Assembly (NCBI GenBank): GCA_021229015.1
Contig: CM037789.1
Span: 31,420,036-31,484,035, forward strand
Length of the DNA: 64,000 nucleotides
Direction: 5' to 3'
Origin: Solen grandis
Taxonomy: Eukaryota; Mollusca; Bivalvia; Adapedonta; Solenidae
In this document: one piece after another, positions 45,601-56,501 of the stretch
Layout of the letters: each line of letters begins with the position of its first letter
Position numbering within the stretch: the stretch's first letter is position 1
The notes under the pieces: model-generated
Told to the model about the DNA's origin: nothing
The model's input: the letters and a program-made list of their open reading frames with translations, nothing else
The model's database searches: none
Program-made: the position numbers and the translations under genes

Positions 45601-48600
45601 TGGCAGGGTGTCGGGGTAATGTGATGGGGTGTTATATCGTACCTTGTATTAAGGCATGATATCACAGTATGGCATTACTTTACTTGCTTTAAGTACTGTA
45701 AAATAATTATATTTCATTGACATTATGTGGAATCCATAAACACATCAGTTTCGCTTGTATATATATTTGTGGAGTCCTATTCAAGAAAACATGATGTCTT
45801 CTAAATGAACAAGTTTTTGTGGGGATTAATAGTCTTGGATAAACCCCTCCATGGAATCAACAAAAATTTGTCACCCACAAAAATTAATGATTGTACAGTA
45901 AACAGAATGACTGGAAGACTATCAGTGAGACGTTAAACACAAGTAAACAAACTGCACGTCCTGTCCTGTTTAATGCCTCCAAAATAATGCATCACTGTAA
46001 TGTATCAGCATTGTATTGCCACAAACAAGACTGTCGTTTTACAGGACTTCAGGAAAGGTATGGGGAATTACTTGACCAAGTTTGCATACAAGAACACTGT
46101 GACGGAGGATTTGTGGGATGCTCTGGGGGAGGCCAGTGGTAAGCCGGTCGCCAAGGTGATGAACACATGGACAAAACAGATGGGATTCCCAGTTATCAAG
46201 GTAAGCATCCAGTTGGGTTTTAACCTGTGCTAATTATTCATAAAAATGACCAGTGAGACAAGTATAACACTACATCAGCCGGGCTGATCATGTTTTAAAC
46301 TGTTTGTTACTCCTCCATACCTTCACCCCTGTACTTCATACAGACTCATTTTGACGCATTGGAAAACAGAGCAGACCTTGAAGGACCTATCTGATCTGGG
46401 TCTCCTCTGTTTGTTTACACACTTGTAGCTCAGATTCTACACAGTCCACGTGGCATAGAAAATCCATTGTTTCATATATCATTTGATGTAAAGTCAATTT
46501 ATATTCATCAAGTCATGGGGCCTTTGCTGCCGAGATGGTAAAGTTGCTGACTTTAACACTCACTCAGCCCCTCACTGCATGGATCTGAGTCCTAGCAGTG
46601 TCATTCGGGTTTTAATGTGAGGAAGCCTTCCAGCTGGCTTGGGGTAGGTCGGTGTTTCTACTCGGATACCTCCGTGCATTCGGGGTCTTCCTCCACCTGT
46701 ATTCAGCTGGACATCTCTATATGACTGAAATACTGTCGCAGAAATGATAAACCTAAAAAAATCAATCAATCAAGTCATAAATTTGCACATAAATATTCAT
46801 GAGGTTAAGGGTTTATGTCTACATTATTATTGGTTGACAGAGTAGTTGTGTATTTCTCTCAATGTTATTTGTCAGAGAGAGAGAGGGAGAGAGAGAGAGA
46901 GGGAGGCATGTAGTGAGAGAGAGAAGTTTGTGTAGTCTTGTGTTTGTCTGCATGTCATTTCTTAAACATGCCTTTCTGCAGGTGTCACGGAAACAAGATG
47001 GGGACAAATGTATCCTTGAACTATCTCAGGAAAAATTCAATGCAGATGGCAAGACTAAAGAAGGTTTGTTGTTAGAGATGATTTTCAGTGGTATGCAAAT
47101 AGTCTGTCCAGATATTCTCAACATTATTTTAGTGATATCATTTGTAAAATATTTTCATTCTGAGAGTTGCCTGAAATTAGATTTAGAAAAATAATGGCAA
47201 TATCTACCAGTATAAAGAAACCTTAGGTATTGGATTTTGACTTTATATTGTCTTTGAAATGTAATAAAACAACTATTTTTCATGCACTCTTAATTCTAAA
47301 TCAAGATAAAAACTTTTCAGTCGATTGCAGATATTTTGGTTTGCATATCCTCAGAATAAAGAAAGATACAAAGAAAACGGCACTAAATTTCAATGTAATC
47401 ACTCTGTGATGTGATACATAGGTGAAAGCACAGAGTGGATGGTACCAATCAGCATCACAACATCGGCCAACCCTGCTGCACCCATGACAACTGTCTTGCT
47501 GGACACACCCAGTACAACTGTGACCTTGGAGAAGGTCACACCAGAAATGTGGGTCAAGGTCAGTGGAAACTAGTTCTCAAAATGTCATAAGTTGAAAAGT
47601 CAAGTGAATATGAGGATGTATATAGTGCTTTTGGAGTTTAATGTTAAGAGGATTGAAGCCCATTTTCTTTTACATATTTGTGAATGGATTTTTATGAATG
47701 ATGATTTTTCGTAGCATTAAAGAAAGTGCTTGTCTATCTGCCATGACTGTTTATTTGTAGGTCCTATGAAAATTTCAATAAAGTTTGGTCAATATCTGGT
47801 TATATATACGCAAGGACTTTAAAAAATGCCTCATGTATAAAACTTTATATTTTATATATTTTGACCCCCTTTAAACTTGTATTTTGGACAGATTTTTCAA
47901 GAAAGATCCGTCCTTTAAATTGAGGATATACGGACATTGTCAGATGTCTAACATCCGGTCAAGGTGACCTTTATTTTAAAATCTGCAATAAATTCTATGT
48001 CCTTCATTGGATTGCTTCAATATTTGGGCAGTTGCATAAGTGGAAGGACCTTTACATTATGCAGTTGACCTTGACCTTTTATCTACTTTTGATGAAAAAA
48101 ACCCCCGGTAAAACCCGTCCATAATGCCATCAGTTTTTGTCTATAATGATGAAATAAAAGTAGGACATAAACGATGCTCCAGTCTGTCACTAAAATATGC
48201 CTCATTACTTTTAAGTTATTAAGCCAAGCGAAAGTCATTACATATAAATACAGTCGAGATTCATTATCTTGACATCAACGATATCATCATTTTTATGTCA
48301 AGATTTGAGTATGTCAACATGAATTTACATGTACTAGAACCATGTGATGATAAATAAGCAGTCATTCACGAAATGCACATGTATTTGACACAATGTGTCT
48401 ATAAAGGCCCTATATGCCTGATTGAAATTATGTCTTATATGTTAAAGCCTTGAATGAGTTTTGTTCAAGTTGATGATGCAGGTTTCTTTTGGTATGCTCA
48501 CTACATATACTGCAAAAATGGTGTCGACGTTAGGTCACCTGTGTCATGAAAATAGTTCACACTTAATATGATTTAGTCAAGTGTGTATGATTGCATCTAG

Positions 48601-51327
48601 CATTAATCTGTTAATTCCAAACTTACAGTTTTAATGTTGTAATTGACACTAATTGCGTGGTTGGGGACATAATCTACAAAGTGTGAAAACTTAATTCAGG
48701 GATACTGAATTTCACACGTCCGTGAGCGTGTCGGCAAGTGTCGAGATAAACACATAGTTTCAGGTGGGAATTTACCTAGCAGGACCAAAGAAATGCATCC
48801 AAAATTTAAAAAATATTGAAAAGAAAATGGATTATATATATATATATATATTAATAGAGAAAAAATTTGGGACTTTCAAAGTATGTCGTGATATACTAAA
48901 TGTCGAGACTCATGATGTCGACATAACGAGTCTCAACTGTACCATGTTTAAAAATTCTATGTTACTATATTTGCAGCTAAACTCTGGTTCGGTTGGTGTT
49001 TATCGGGTAGCATACAGTTCGGACATGTTAGAGAGTCTTGTCCCTGCGATTCGCAATCAAACACTCGCCCCACGTGATCGACTTGGACTTCAGAATGACC
49101 TCTTTGCATTGGTATGTATTCATGTTTGCTAACTTGGAGTGAAGCCATTCCACTATCTCTAGATTTGATTTGTTCTCAGTTGTTGGCTTGCGAATCAGTT
49201 AATTTTGATTTGATTTTTCAGGCTAAGAAAACATCCTTTTTCTACACAGAATTCTTCAAAATCTGAATCAAACTACACTGAACCTTTGTTCCTTTTAAGC
49301 AATTACCAAAAATGTCCTGCAAAATATAAAGAAGTCTTTGACTAGACTGCAACATAAACTAGAACAACAGCCTCCAATATTACTTGTGTCAGAGGATAAT
49401 TGAGTGACCCTCTGATTTCTTACAGGTATACCTGCCCACTGTGTATAATCATAGCTATATGTAAGACACTGTATTTTATATGCTGGTTAATTAATTAAAT
49501 TAACTTTGACTAGGTAAAATTTGCTAAATTACGTAATTACTTCCCAGGTATTGTCATCATTCTGGTGTCATCGTTGTTTGCATCATTGTCATGAACATAT
49601 TTAACCTTGGCCATAATGTCTTCATTATTAAACTATCATCAAACTTCATCAACTTGTTCACTACCACAAGGGCTACATTCTCATTAAGGGGCATAACTCT
49701 TAGGTCCAGTTTGACATAATTTGTCTCCCCCTTCTAAAAAGAAAAAAACCCTAACAGATAGGGTTGACATCTGCATTAGGTGCTCTTATACAAATACTGA
49801 ATCAGTAATGAAACTGAAGATTATCACTCAGTGGTGCTCAGTGCAAACTCATAAGGAAACTCTATACAAGTACATCCAAACATTGGTGATATGATTCATG
49901 CCTCGTGCCTACAGTATCAGCATGCCCATTTTCCTCCTGTAGAGGTCTGTTACCCCCATTATTGGCCACGTACCCCCAAAAGTGTAGGGATTTTTATATG
50001 AAGAGGTGCAAAGGATAAACAGCAACTATAACCCCAGTTTCAAAACTCTGGGGGCACCCAAAGTGTGATACCAAAGTGAGGCAGCTACTCATCTGCCTCA
50101 TGAAGACACAGTCCCAAAATGACTGAAATAACATTAGTTGCATGTTAAACCATAGGAAACAAAGCTGAACACATCAGCATGGTGGCCAAGTGGTTAGAAC
50201 GTCTGCCTCAGGAGCAGGTCTAGGGTTTGATCCCCGGCCGTGACATACCAAAGTTGTAAAAATGGTACTGGTATAGCTTCCTTGCTTGGCGCTCAGCATA
50301 TAAGGGTAGTACCAGGACTGGTTGGCCTGGTGTCAGGATAATGTGACTGGTTGTGGTATCATGCCACATGTCTATAGTGTGATACTGCAGTGTGGCAGTA
50401 CTATATCTGTCTCAAGTAGACATAGTCTCCAAATGATTGAAATACTGTCTGCTGAACGTTAAATAAACAAACATACAGGTCAGTGTTGTGTTTCTGCAGG
50501 CCAGAGCAGGAGTGGTACCAGCTGTGGATGTACTGAAGGTAGCGGAGGGATATGTGACAGAGGACAACTACACTGTGTGGTCAGATTTGTCAATGAACCT
50601 GTCCACCATCTCCAATATGCTGCAGTATACAGACCATCACAACGCTTACAAGGCCTACGCCAAGTCTCTGTTTGGCCCTATGGCAAGCAAACTGGGCTGG
50701 GAGGCAAAGGAGGGTGAAGGTAATAGTCCTGTGATTTTTTTTTTAATGGCATTTTTAGCTCACCTTTTGTCAAAATCCCCCCATATGCTGAAATTCACCC
50801 TGCTGAGGGTAGCGACCCACTTCCCCAAAATTGGATTGAGGGCCTAAGATTATTTAAGTCCGTCAAAAAGCATGATAGCCAGGAGGCAGAGCCTGTTTGC
50901 CTTATATGCATATTGTCCAAATTTGAAAAATCTTCTTTTCCTGGCTGGATTTCAAAGTTTTTGGCACAGTCTTTTCTTGGTTTCATTTATGAGCCAATAC
51001 TTTGTGCTTGGGAAGGCAATTAAAAATCTTTAATCCAAATGGGGTATTATGTCACCACTTGACCACGACTCCCCTATATTTATCATACTCTTTTGCCCTT
51101 CATATAGAATTTGATATCTCACATCTTTGATCACATTTCTTTTGCCCTAAAATGCTAATAATCTTATTGTTTTCATCCCCCCAGACGTGCTGACAACGAT
51201 GCTGCGCGATCTTCTGCTGATGAAGATGGGAATGTGTGGAGATGAGGAGACAATCAAGGAGGCCAAGCGCAGGTTTGAGGACCACTGTACAGGGACACAT
51301 GTCCTGCCTGCAGATCTGCGGGCCACG
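33650..51327 (+). CDS. NPEPPS: Puromycin-sensitive aminopeptidase (M1 family), exons 1-15, 3' end outside window
   Basis: A cytosolic zinc aminopeptidase that trims N-terminal residues from peptides. Exons: 33650-33772, 36198-36356, 37121-37246, about 38342-38424, 39557-39757, 40785-40881, 42303-42451, 43137-43301, 44756-44860, 46045-46200, 46982-47063, 47422-47558, 48977-49111, 50500-50719, 51185-51327. All other boundaries have AG/GT and keep frame; about 690 residues of a family length near 875-920 are visible. The start is '[16 protein letters not shown]'. Exon 7 has GAMEN (exopeptidase motif) and HELAH; exon 8 supplies the third zinc ligand in NEGF, spaced HEXXH-X18-E; exon 9 has the catalytic tyrosine in 'AISYSKGAS'. 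Exon 4 is odd: the conserved residues before DEPA are missing, and its start is out of frame with exon 3. The remaining C-terminal exons should follow the BEL elements in the last intron. Confidence 0.9.
34190..34903 (+). mobile_element. Insertion in NPEPPS intron 1 absent from copies A and B
   Basis: Copies B and C align up to 'attttatacacctttc' (34170-34185) and again from 'catggtctttggaggaaatc' (34905). The extra 0.7 kb begins near 'aaaatccactcgtccgctcg' and ends near 'tcctacaggacgagtgactt', so CGTCC/GGACG motifs occur at both ends in opposite orientations. An 80-codon open frame at 34391-34633 is not recognised. Confidence 0.55.
35040..35165 (+). mobile_element. tRNA-like repeat in NPEPPS intron 1
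   Basis: The tRNA-like order is 'tggctctttggtaaagtgg', 'ttggtctactaacca' and a weak B box 'gagttcaatacc'. No terminator and imperfect stems. Confidence 0.5.
35265..35500 (+). mobile_element. tRNA-derived SINE in NPEPPS intron 1
   Basis: B box 'gggtttgatcccc' and a body matching 19120-19400 and 50180-50480. It ends 'tgttaaacccaacaaacc'. Confidence 0.75.
37821..37900 (+). repeat. 40 bp tandem duplication in NPEPPS intron 3
   Basis: Two 40 bp units start 'gtgaattggttttatttcta' at 37821 and 37861. Each contains 'tttctaacag', a splice-acceptor-like string. Confidence 0.9.
38342..38424 (+). CDS. NPEPPS: NPEPPS exon 4, abnormal 5' end
   Basis: The exon reads '(L)[18 protein letters not shown]' and 'RVALSNM', with a normal GTGAGT donor at 38425. 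The only acceptor is 'taag' at 38338-38341 after a T run. From there the phase does not match the phase-0 end of exon 3. In the DEPA frame, a TAA lies at 38338, and the conserved tryptophan codon before DEP reads TTG. About ten conserved residues that should precede it (an ARRAFPC-type block) are found nowhere in the 1.1 kb intron. Confidence 0.8.
38455..38575 (-). repeat. Small dispersed repeat, copy 2
   Basis: 'gcagaggtgacacacagaga' to 'ttccaatgaacacttcttg' matches the reverse complement of parts of 16971-17170. It starts 30 bp after the exon 4 donor. Confidence 0.7.
39080..39556 (+). repeat. Degenerate minisatellite at the 3' end of NPEPPS intron 4
   Basis: About ten units of roughly 40-50 bp, of the type 'ttttcagcctgttgtcatgg' plus 'agctaacaaagtttgactca'. 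The last unit is the real acceptor and first codons of exon 5 ('tttcag' then 'ccggttgtcacgga' from 39557). Units are visible near 39113, 39144, 39177, 39223, 39264, 39306, 39348, 39387, 39453 and 39507. Confidence 0.8.
40560..40770 (+). mobile_element. 5'-truncated SINE in NPEPPS intron 5
   Basis: Body 'tgggcgctcaatgtacaagg', 'ggactggttggcctggtgtc' and tail 'cattaaacccaatgaacaaa', ending about 15-20 bp before the exon 6 acceptor. Confidence 0.8.
41820..41935 (+). mobile_element. SINE fragment in NPEPPS intron 6
   Basis: 'gtactggtccaaccctgtaa' and 'aagagggattaatataaat' match the body of the SINE at 27787. Confidence 0.55.
42303..42451 (+). CDS. NPEPPS: NPEPPS exon 7 (GAMEN and HEXXH)
   Basis: Fifty codons, phase 1 at its start. 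It contains the GAMEN substrate-anchoring motif at the very start (glycine codon split with exon 6) and HELAH, whose histidines bind zinc and whose glutamate is the catalytic base. The donor is GTAATT. Confidence 0.95.
42499..42612 (-). repeat. Small dispersed repeat, copy 3
   Basis: 'gcagaggtgacacataggga' to 'ccaaggaacacttctta' matches the copies at 16971 and 38455 (the same orientation as the latter). It lies about 50 bp after the exon 7 donor. Confidence 0.7.
45560..45950 (+). mobile_element. Diverged SINE remnants in NPEPPS intron 9
   Basis: 'ggtagttccaggattggttg' and 'gtaatgtgatggggtg' match the SINE body family; the 3' end 'gagacgttaaacacaagtaa' occurs near 45930 after inserted sequence. 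Confidence 0.55.
46515..46785 (+). mobile_element. tRNA-derived SINE in NPEPPS intron 10
   Basis: A degenerate tRNA-like head ('gccgagatggtaaagttgct') is followed by 'ggaagccttccagctggctt', 'ggtcttcctccacctgta', and a tail 'aaaaaatcaatcaatcaa'. Related to the element at 4747. Confidence 0.8.
46870..46925. repeat. (GA)n microsatellite
   Basis: GAGAGA runs with interruptions, about 60 bp upstream of the exon 11 acceptor. Confidence 0.9.
47559..48976. other. NPEPPS intron 12, nothing further recognised
   Basis: 1.4 kb AT-rich intron; a TA microsatellite at 48833-48851; no other repeat recognised. Confidence 0.5.
50180..50485 (+). mobile_element. Full-length-looking tRNA-derived SINE in NPEPPS intron 13
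   Basis: Head 'agtggttagaacgtctgcct' with B box 'gggtttgatcccc', body 'cttggcgctcagcatataag' and 'ggactggttggcctggtgtc', tail 'aacgttaaataaacaaac'. It is the best-preserved copy of this family in the window and stops about 20 bp before the exon 14 acceptor. Confidence 0.85.
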
Positions 51328-51485
51328 GTAAGTACACAGACACATGTACCGGTATTATTAGGGTTATGTACAGATCAGGAGTCTCCATGGTTGAGTGATT
51401 ATTGGCTTGCTCTTGATTCAAGTCTTTCAGTTGACCTGAGGCTAATTGCTCATGCAAAGAGTTTCAGTTAGTTTCAGTGTCTGGT

Positions 51486-52129
51486 TGTGGTGGTTGGTAC
51501 TTGAAATTATAAGTAAAACATTTTTTTTTTTATTTACAATTTAATTTTCCTTTCCTTTTTTTCACCACATTAGGAAAAACACATAATTCAAATGATTAAA
51601 ATAATTGAATGCGAAGCACAAACACACTTATTTAACACTAGGATAATTAATCTTTTTTCTATTCTTTTATTTATATTTTCACACTTGGATTCTTAATGGA
51701 TCATTGATATCACAAACTTTTCACGTATTATTATATATTTATCCTTAGGAATCTTGATGGCGCATTTTAATCCAATTGAATAGCACTTGAATACACAATA
51801 AATCCAATTTGAATTAAACACATTTTTCACTTGTACTTTTTTTTATGTTAAAAAGCTTACTATTTATGTTCAAAATTAATAACATTCAAAAAGGTTTTAG
51901 AGCATAATATTTTTTGGCCTTACATAATTGTAATAATAACATCTTAAACAAAATATAATCATTATCAATATGAAAATTAGTCAATAAAATTGACTTTGTA
52001 AAAAAGATATTAACATTTTCCCAATTAAGAATTACCTCCCTTTACTGTTAACACTATTAATAAATTACTTCCCTTTAATGAAATATTTAGCTGTTTTTGT
52101 TTCTGTTTATATTCGTGATATTCACGACA
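51486..52129 (-). repeat. BEL LTR 1 (3' LTR of copy 1)
   Basis: 644 bp, TG...CA ends. It is identical by eye to LTR 2 except for one extra T in a T run near 51521-51531. The outer end contains the palindrome TCGTGA-TAT-TCACGA. Confidence 0.92.
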
Positions 52130-52140
52130 CTCCCCACAGA
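52130..52140 (-). other. Polypurine tract of BEL copy 1
   Basis: On the minus strand 'tctgtggggag' directly precedes the 3' LTR start TGTCGTGA. The same string is at 58535-58545 in copy 2. Confidence 0.7.
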
Positions 52141-52199
52141 CACAAAAAGTAAGTATTTTCTACCGCGAACAAAGTAATTCATGTTTTAAGGAGTGCAGA

Positions 52200-53030
52200 T
52201 TAGAGATTGTCTTCCTGATCCTCATAAAACACTTTTATTTTTCTCCTAGCATTCTGAGCAGCCTGACGTTGCGGTCTAGGCTGTATAGTTCTCTCATCCC
52301 TATGATCTTCCTCACACCTAGCTGCTTTGGGGGTCACAACATCCGCAGGACACTCAATTGGATATAGTAGATTTAAAGGGCGTCTGAGTTCCTTTCCTGA
52401 TGATACCATCACTGTTGCTGCACGTACTGCTCCATCGTGACTTTTTATCAACTCCGTAATCTTTCCCATTCTCCACGTACCCCTTGGTAGGTTATCCTTA
52501 ACCAACACAACATCTCCTTCAGTTGCTGCACCATGAAAAGTCACCCTTTGTGTTTTCAGTTTGGATTGATATCTCTCTCTTAGGTTTAACAAGTAATCCT
52601 CGCGCCACACTGTCCAAAATCTTTCAAGGAGTTTTTGTCCTTTCTTCCATTCCTGAAGTAAGCGATCACGTGATCCAACACAAGGCTTGTATTCCTCATC
52701 CAAATCACTATCTTCAGTGGCATTATGAGCTAGTCCAATTTTAGGATTCACACTTAAGAAATGAGCCGGGGTCAGTGCGTAGTTTGACTCAATGTCTTCT
52801 CCCACATAAGAAATTGGTCTTGAGTTTATAACAGCCTCAGCTTCAATTAGGCATGTTAACAATTGTTCATATGTGAGGCAAAGTTTTCCCATCACCTTTC
52901 GTAACGCTCGTTTTACTACACCGACTAACCGTTCGTAAAATCCCCCCCATCCATGGGGCAAGCTGTATGATAAACTTCCATGAAATTCCCTGGTTTGCAA
53001 TATATGTGGTAACGGTTTCATCTGAAACAA
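52200..53030 (-). pseudogene. BEL copy 1 integrase C-terminus with DUF5641-like tail
   Basis: Reads 'WGGFYERLVGVVKRALRK' (around the catalytic glutamate), 'LLTCLIEAEAVINSRPISYV', 'ALTPAHFLS', then 'ERFWTVWREDYLLNLRERYQ', 'GDVVLVKDNLPRGTWRMGKI', a tail typical of BEL/Pao polyproteins. It is frame-shifted from the preceding integrase part by the G7 run; homologous residues start near 52950. Confidence 0.88.
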
Positions 53031-53427
53031 TGTCTTTCCACATCAACTCAGTTACTTCACTTGCTAACTTGAAGTTGGAAGCATTGTCACTTATAATTTG
53101 CTTAGGGACTCCATTCCTAGCTATGAATCGTCGCAATCCTAATATGAATTGTTCTGATGTCATGTCCGGTATAAGTTCAAGACGTATTGCTCTGGTTACT
53201 GAGCAGGTAAAAAGACATACCCACACCTTTTTGGTCTCAGAATTGGTCTTGATGAATAGTTGGCCAAAGTAGTCAATTCCTGTATATGTAAAGGGTGGTG
53301 TCTGTATAACACGTTTTGCTGGTAGATTAGGCATTTCAGGCATCCTGTAAGGTCCTCCCTCATGACGAAGACACACATGACAACCGTTTAGTAATTTTCT
53401 AACAACAGCACGTCCATGGGAATCCAA
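52867..53427 (-). pseudogene. BEL copy 1 integrase N-terminal/core part
   Basis: Contains the C-C half of the zinc finger ('CHVCLRHEG'), 'FTYTGIDYFGQLFI' with the first catalytic Asp, and 'QIISDNASNFKLA' with the second. It is separated from the upstream Pol frame by one missing G near 53415 and from its C-terminus at 52942-52948. Confidence 0.88.
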
Positions 53428-56400
53428 AATTTTTGTCTGATCTGACTTAAGGTTTGTGCAACACCACTATGTTGATTCTGCTTGTGAACTCCGAGAACCA
53501 CTAGTTGAGTGAATTTTTCTTTCTTTGGCAAAAGAATTGGATGTTTGGCAGCATAACTCAGGTCTGACTCTCCCAACCTGCCTTTACAGCGAATAAGTCC
53601 TCCAGAGTCAAGGTATAAACCAAGTTGCATTTTCAAGCTGTTCTTTGAACCACCTTTAATAGATCTGATCACATCTTTGAAACTTGTCTGTTGAACATAT
53701 ATCAACCACATTTGTTCAGCTTTAGAAATCTCATCAGATGTCAATGTTAAATCCACCACCTTTTCTTTCTTGAGCTTTCTGATAAAACGCAATGCTAGAG
53801 CCGTCACTCTAAGTAGTTTCATTACACTTGAGAACTTTTCACAATCTATACCTAGTGGAGGTGAAACATCATCTGAGCCACACTCACTTGTACCATTAAT
53901 ATCTGTTGCCAGTAATTTTGCTTCATAAAACACTGTACATTTCCTCTCTTCAATTTTAATTCTTTCTCTTGTCTGTTCAGTGATGTCAACCTTCTTTTCC
54001 TCTGGCCATTGGTCATCTTGCTTGCTTAGCCATCTTGGTCCATGCCACCACAGGTTATTAGTTTCCAAATCGGGAGTGGTTGTACCCCTAGTGGCAACAT
54101 CCGCGGGGTTTTCATTTGTATGAATATACCTGAAGTCAATGTCCATGGTATGTTTGCGAATTTCATTTATTCTGTTTTGGACAAAAACAGTTAATGTCTT
54201 AGTAGAGTTTATCCAATGCAGAACACACTGTGAGTCCGTCCATAGCACAGTTTGACATGTAGGTAACTTCAATTGTTCTTTCACATATGAAACACTCCTT
54301 GTTCCAATTAAAACTGCCAGCAATTCAAGTCTTGTTATGCTCATTTTGTTCTTGGGAGCTAATCGTGACTTAGCAAAGAGTAGATCACATCTAGTCTCTA
54401 CTCCATCGGTTTGATAGAGATACACTGTTGTTGCATAGGCATGCTTAGATGCGTCACAGAAGGAAATAATCTTGTACGTTACAGTACCTTCCAGTCCAAT
54501 ATATCTTTGTAACTGTATTTCAGACAAAGAGTTCATGTCTTCAGCAATCTCAATCCATTTTGACATTTCCTCCGTAGGTAAGACTTCATCCCATTCATTT
54601 CCATTCTCCCAAAGTTTTTGTAGGAATATCTTTCCTTTCAGTGTCACAGGAGAATATATACCTAGTGGATCAAAAGTTGAAGCAATCTGACTTAATACTT
54701 TTCTCTTGGTGATATTCCTATCCTCACTTTTATCCGCCTTTCCTGAACTCAAACTAATACAGTCCGTTTTCACATTCCAGTTATGTCCAAGAACCTTGAT
54801 CACAGTACCCTTTGCACGATCAGTTTCTGTTATCTGATCCATTACTTCCTCACTATTGGAACTCCATTCCCTCAAATTCATAGAAGCCTGTTCAAATTGC
54901 CACTTTCCTTCTTTGTAGGTCTTTACTGCTTCCTCTACAGTATCTGCACCAGTGATCACATTGTCAACATAGATATCACTCCTCATCCTTTCGCTCGTGT
55001 CATTATCATACTTTCTCAAGTGATGATCTATTGTCGCACCTAGCAGAAACGGGCTAGATATTATCCCAAATGGCACTCTACAAAATCTGTATTCCTGCTG
55101 ATTGTGTTTGTCAATGCTGTTGAGTTCACAGTCCTTTAACCACACAAAACGTGTAGCATTGCGCTCTTGCGATTGAAGTCCTAATTGTAGGAATGCTTTT
55201 TCTATGTCAGCTGTCAAGGCTACCTGTTTCATCCTGAATCTTAGCAGCAAACCACACATATCTTTTAACATGACAGGTCCTCGAAATAAGCAATCATTAA
55301 GACTCGGGTTTGTAGGTTTTGTTTTGGCTGAGGCATCATATACAATCCGAATCTTTGTGGTATCCTTAGATGGTGTTATGACACAGTGGTGGGGAATATA
55401 GTGTTTCAAACTTGCCTCTCCTTCTTTGTCCTCCTGAACTTTCTCTATGATCCCAAGCTTCAACTGTTCTTGTATAATGGCATCATATTTCTCCATTAGC
55501 TCCTTATTCCCTTGCAGCTTTCTCATTAAGGACTTAAAGCGGCCTATTGCCAAACTTCTATTGTCAGGAAGGTCATTTCCATCCTCCTTCCACGGCCATG
55601 TAACATAATACCTATTGTCCTGATATTGCACAGATTGCTCGAATTTGTTGAGTGCCTCCTCGTCACCCTTGTCCTCAATCTTTTCTCTTATTCCTATTGT
55701 TTCAAGGTTCCAAAATTCTTCAATATTTGGCTGTTTTGGTAAGGATGCATCAACATCAGAAAGCAGTGTAGTTTCCCTCCTTATGTCATATCCATAAGAT
55801 AGAATCAACATGCTAGGTTCCGCGTCTTCATATGTATTTGATGTGCGGCCACTCAATATCCATCCAAACTTCGATCCCAACAGATAAAGTCCCTCCTGAA
55901 CTTCTATCTTTTTTGGTAACACAACGTCTAGGTAGTAATCATTACCTATCAGTAACTCTATTGTGGATGTCTCAACGTCTGTTGGCAGGCTGTCCGCCAG
56001 ATGGAATGAGTTCAGCAAATACTTCCAGGTTGCTTCAGCCTGAAAATTCACTGGCCTTCTAACTATTGACCCTGTTATTTCTGGAACAACATTTGCGTTT
56101 ACTGGAAGAACTTCACCGCCTTTAAGTTTCAGTTCAATCTTGGTAGTTGGTGTTTTTATGGTTTTAGGTTTATTTGAACCAAATGTCACCAGTTTAACCT
56201 CTTGTTGCTCTCCTAATTTCAGGTTGAGTCTTTTTGCTAGAGATTCCGTCACATATGTTCGTTGGCTTCCAGAGTCCAATAGTACACGGATCTCTTGGGA
56301 CTTTCCAGTGTTAGGGTTCATAGCTGCAGTTGTAGCCGTCTGCATTAACACCATCTCATGTGAAGAAACCAACACATTCTCAGCTGATGAGGTCTGTTTT

Positions 56401-56501
56401 TGTATTTCCTCTACTAAATGAGCACTTTCTTTTCTCTCAGAGGGAAATTGCTGTGGGCACAAACTTCTGTGGTGATTGTTTTTTTCTTGCAGTAAACACA
56501 T
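53388..56501 (-). pseudogene. BEL copy 1 Pol: protease, reverse transcriptase, RNase H
   Basis: An open frame of 1037 codons. A retropepsin-like aspartic protease is at about residues 70-230 ('VLLDSGSQRTYV', catalytic DSG). Reverse transcriptase follows with 'KIRIVYDASAKTKPTNPSLN', 'VALTADIEKAFLQLGL' (motif A) and 'SDIYVDNVITG' (motif C, YVDN where BEL/Pao usually have YVDD or YVDN-like boxes). RNase H has 'ISFCDASKHAYATTVY' and 'VLWTDSQCVLHWI'. The end has the histidine half of the integrase zinc finger ('HKQNQHSGVAQTL'). The frame is lost at 53415. The first codons are not a natural start; in copy 2 the same sequence continues from Gag. Confidence 0.92.

Noticed and set aside
50755..51010. 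Possible additional NPEPPS exon or element in intron 14
   Set aside because: The segment starts 'tagctcacc' like the element at 7267, but no coding similarity or full repeat structure is visible; exon 14 joins exon 15 in phase without it.
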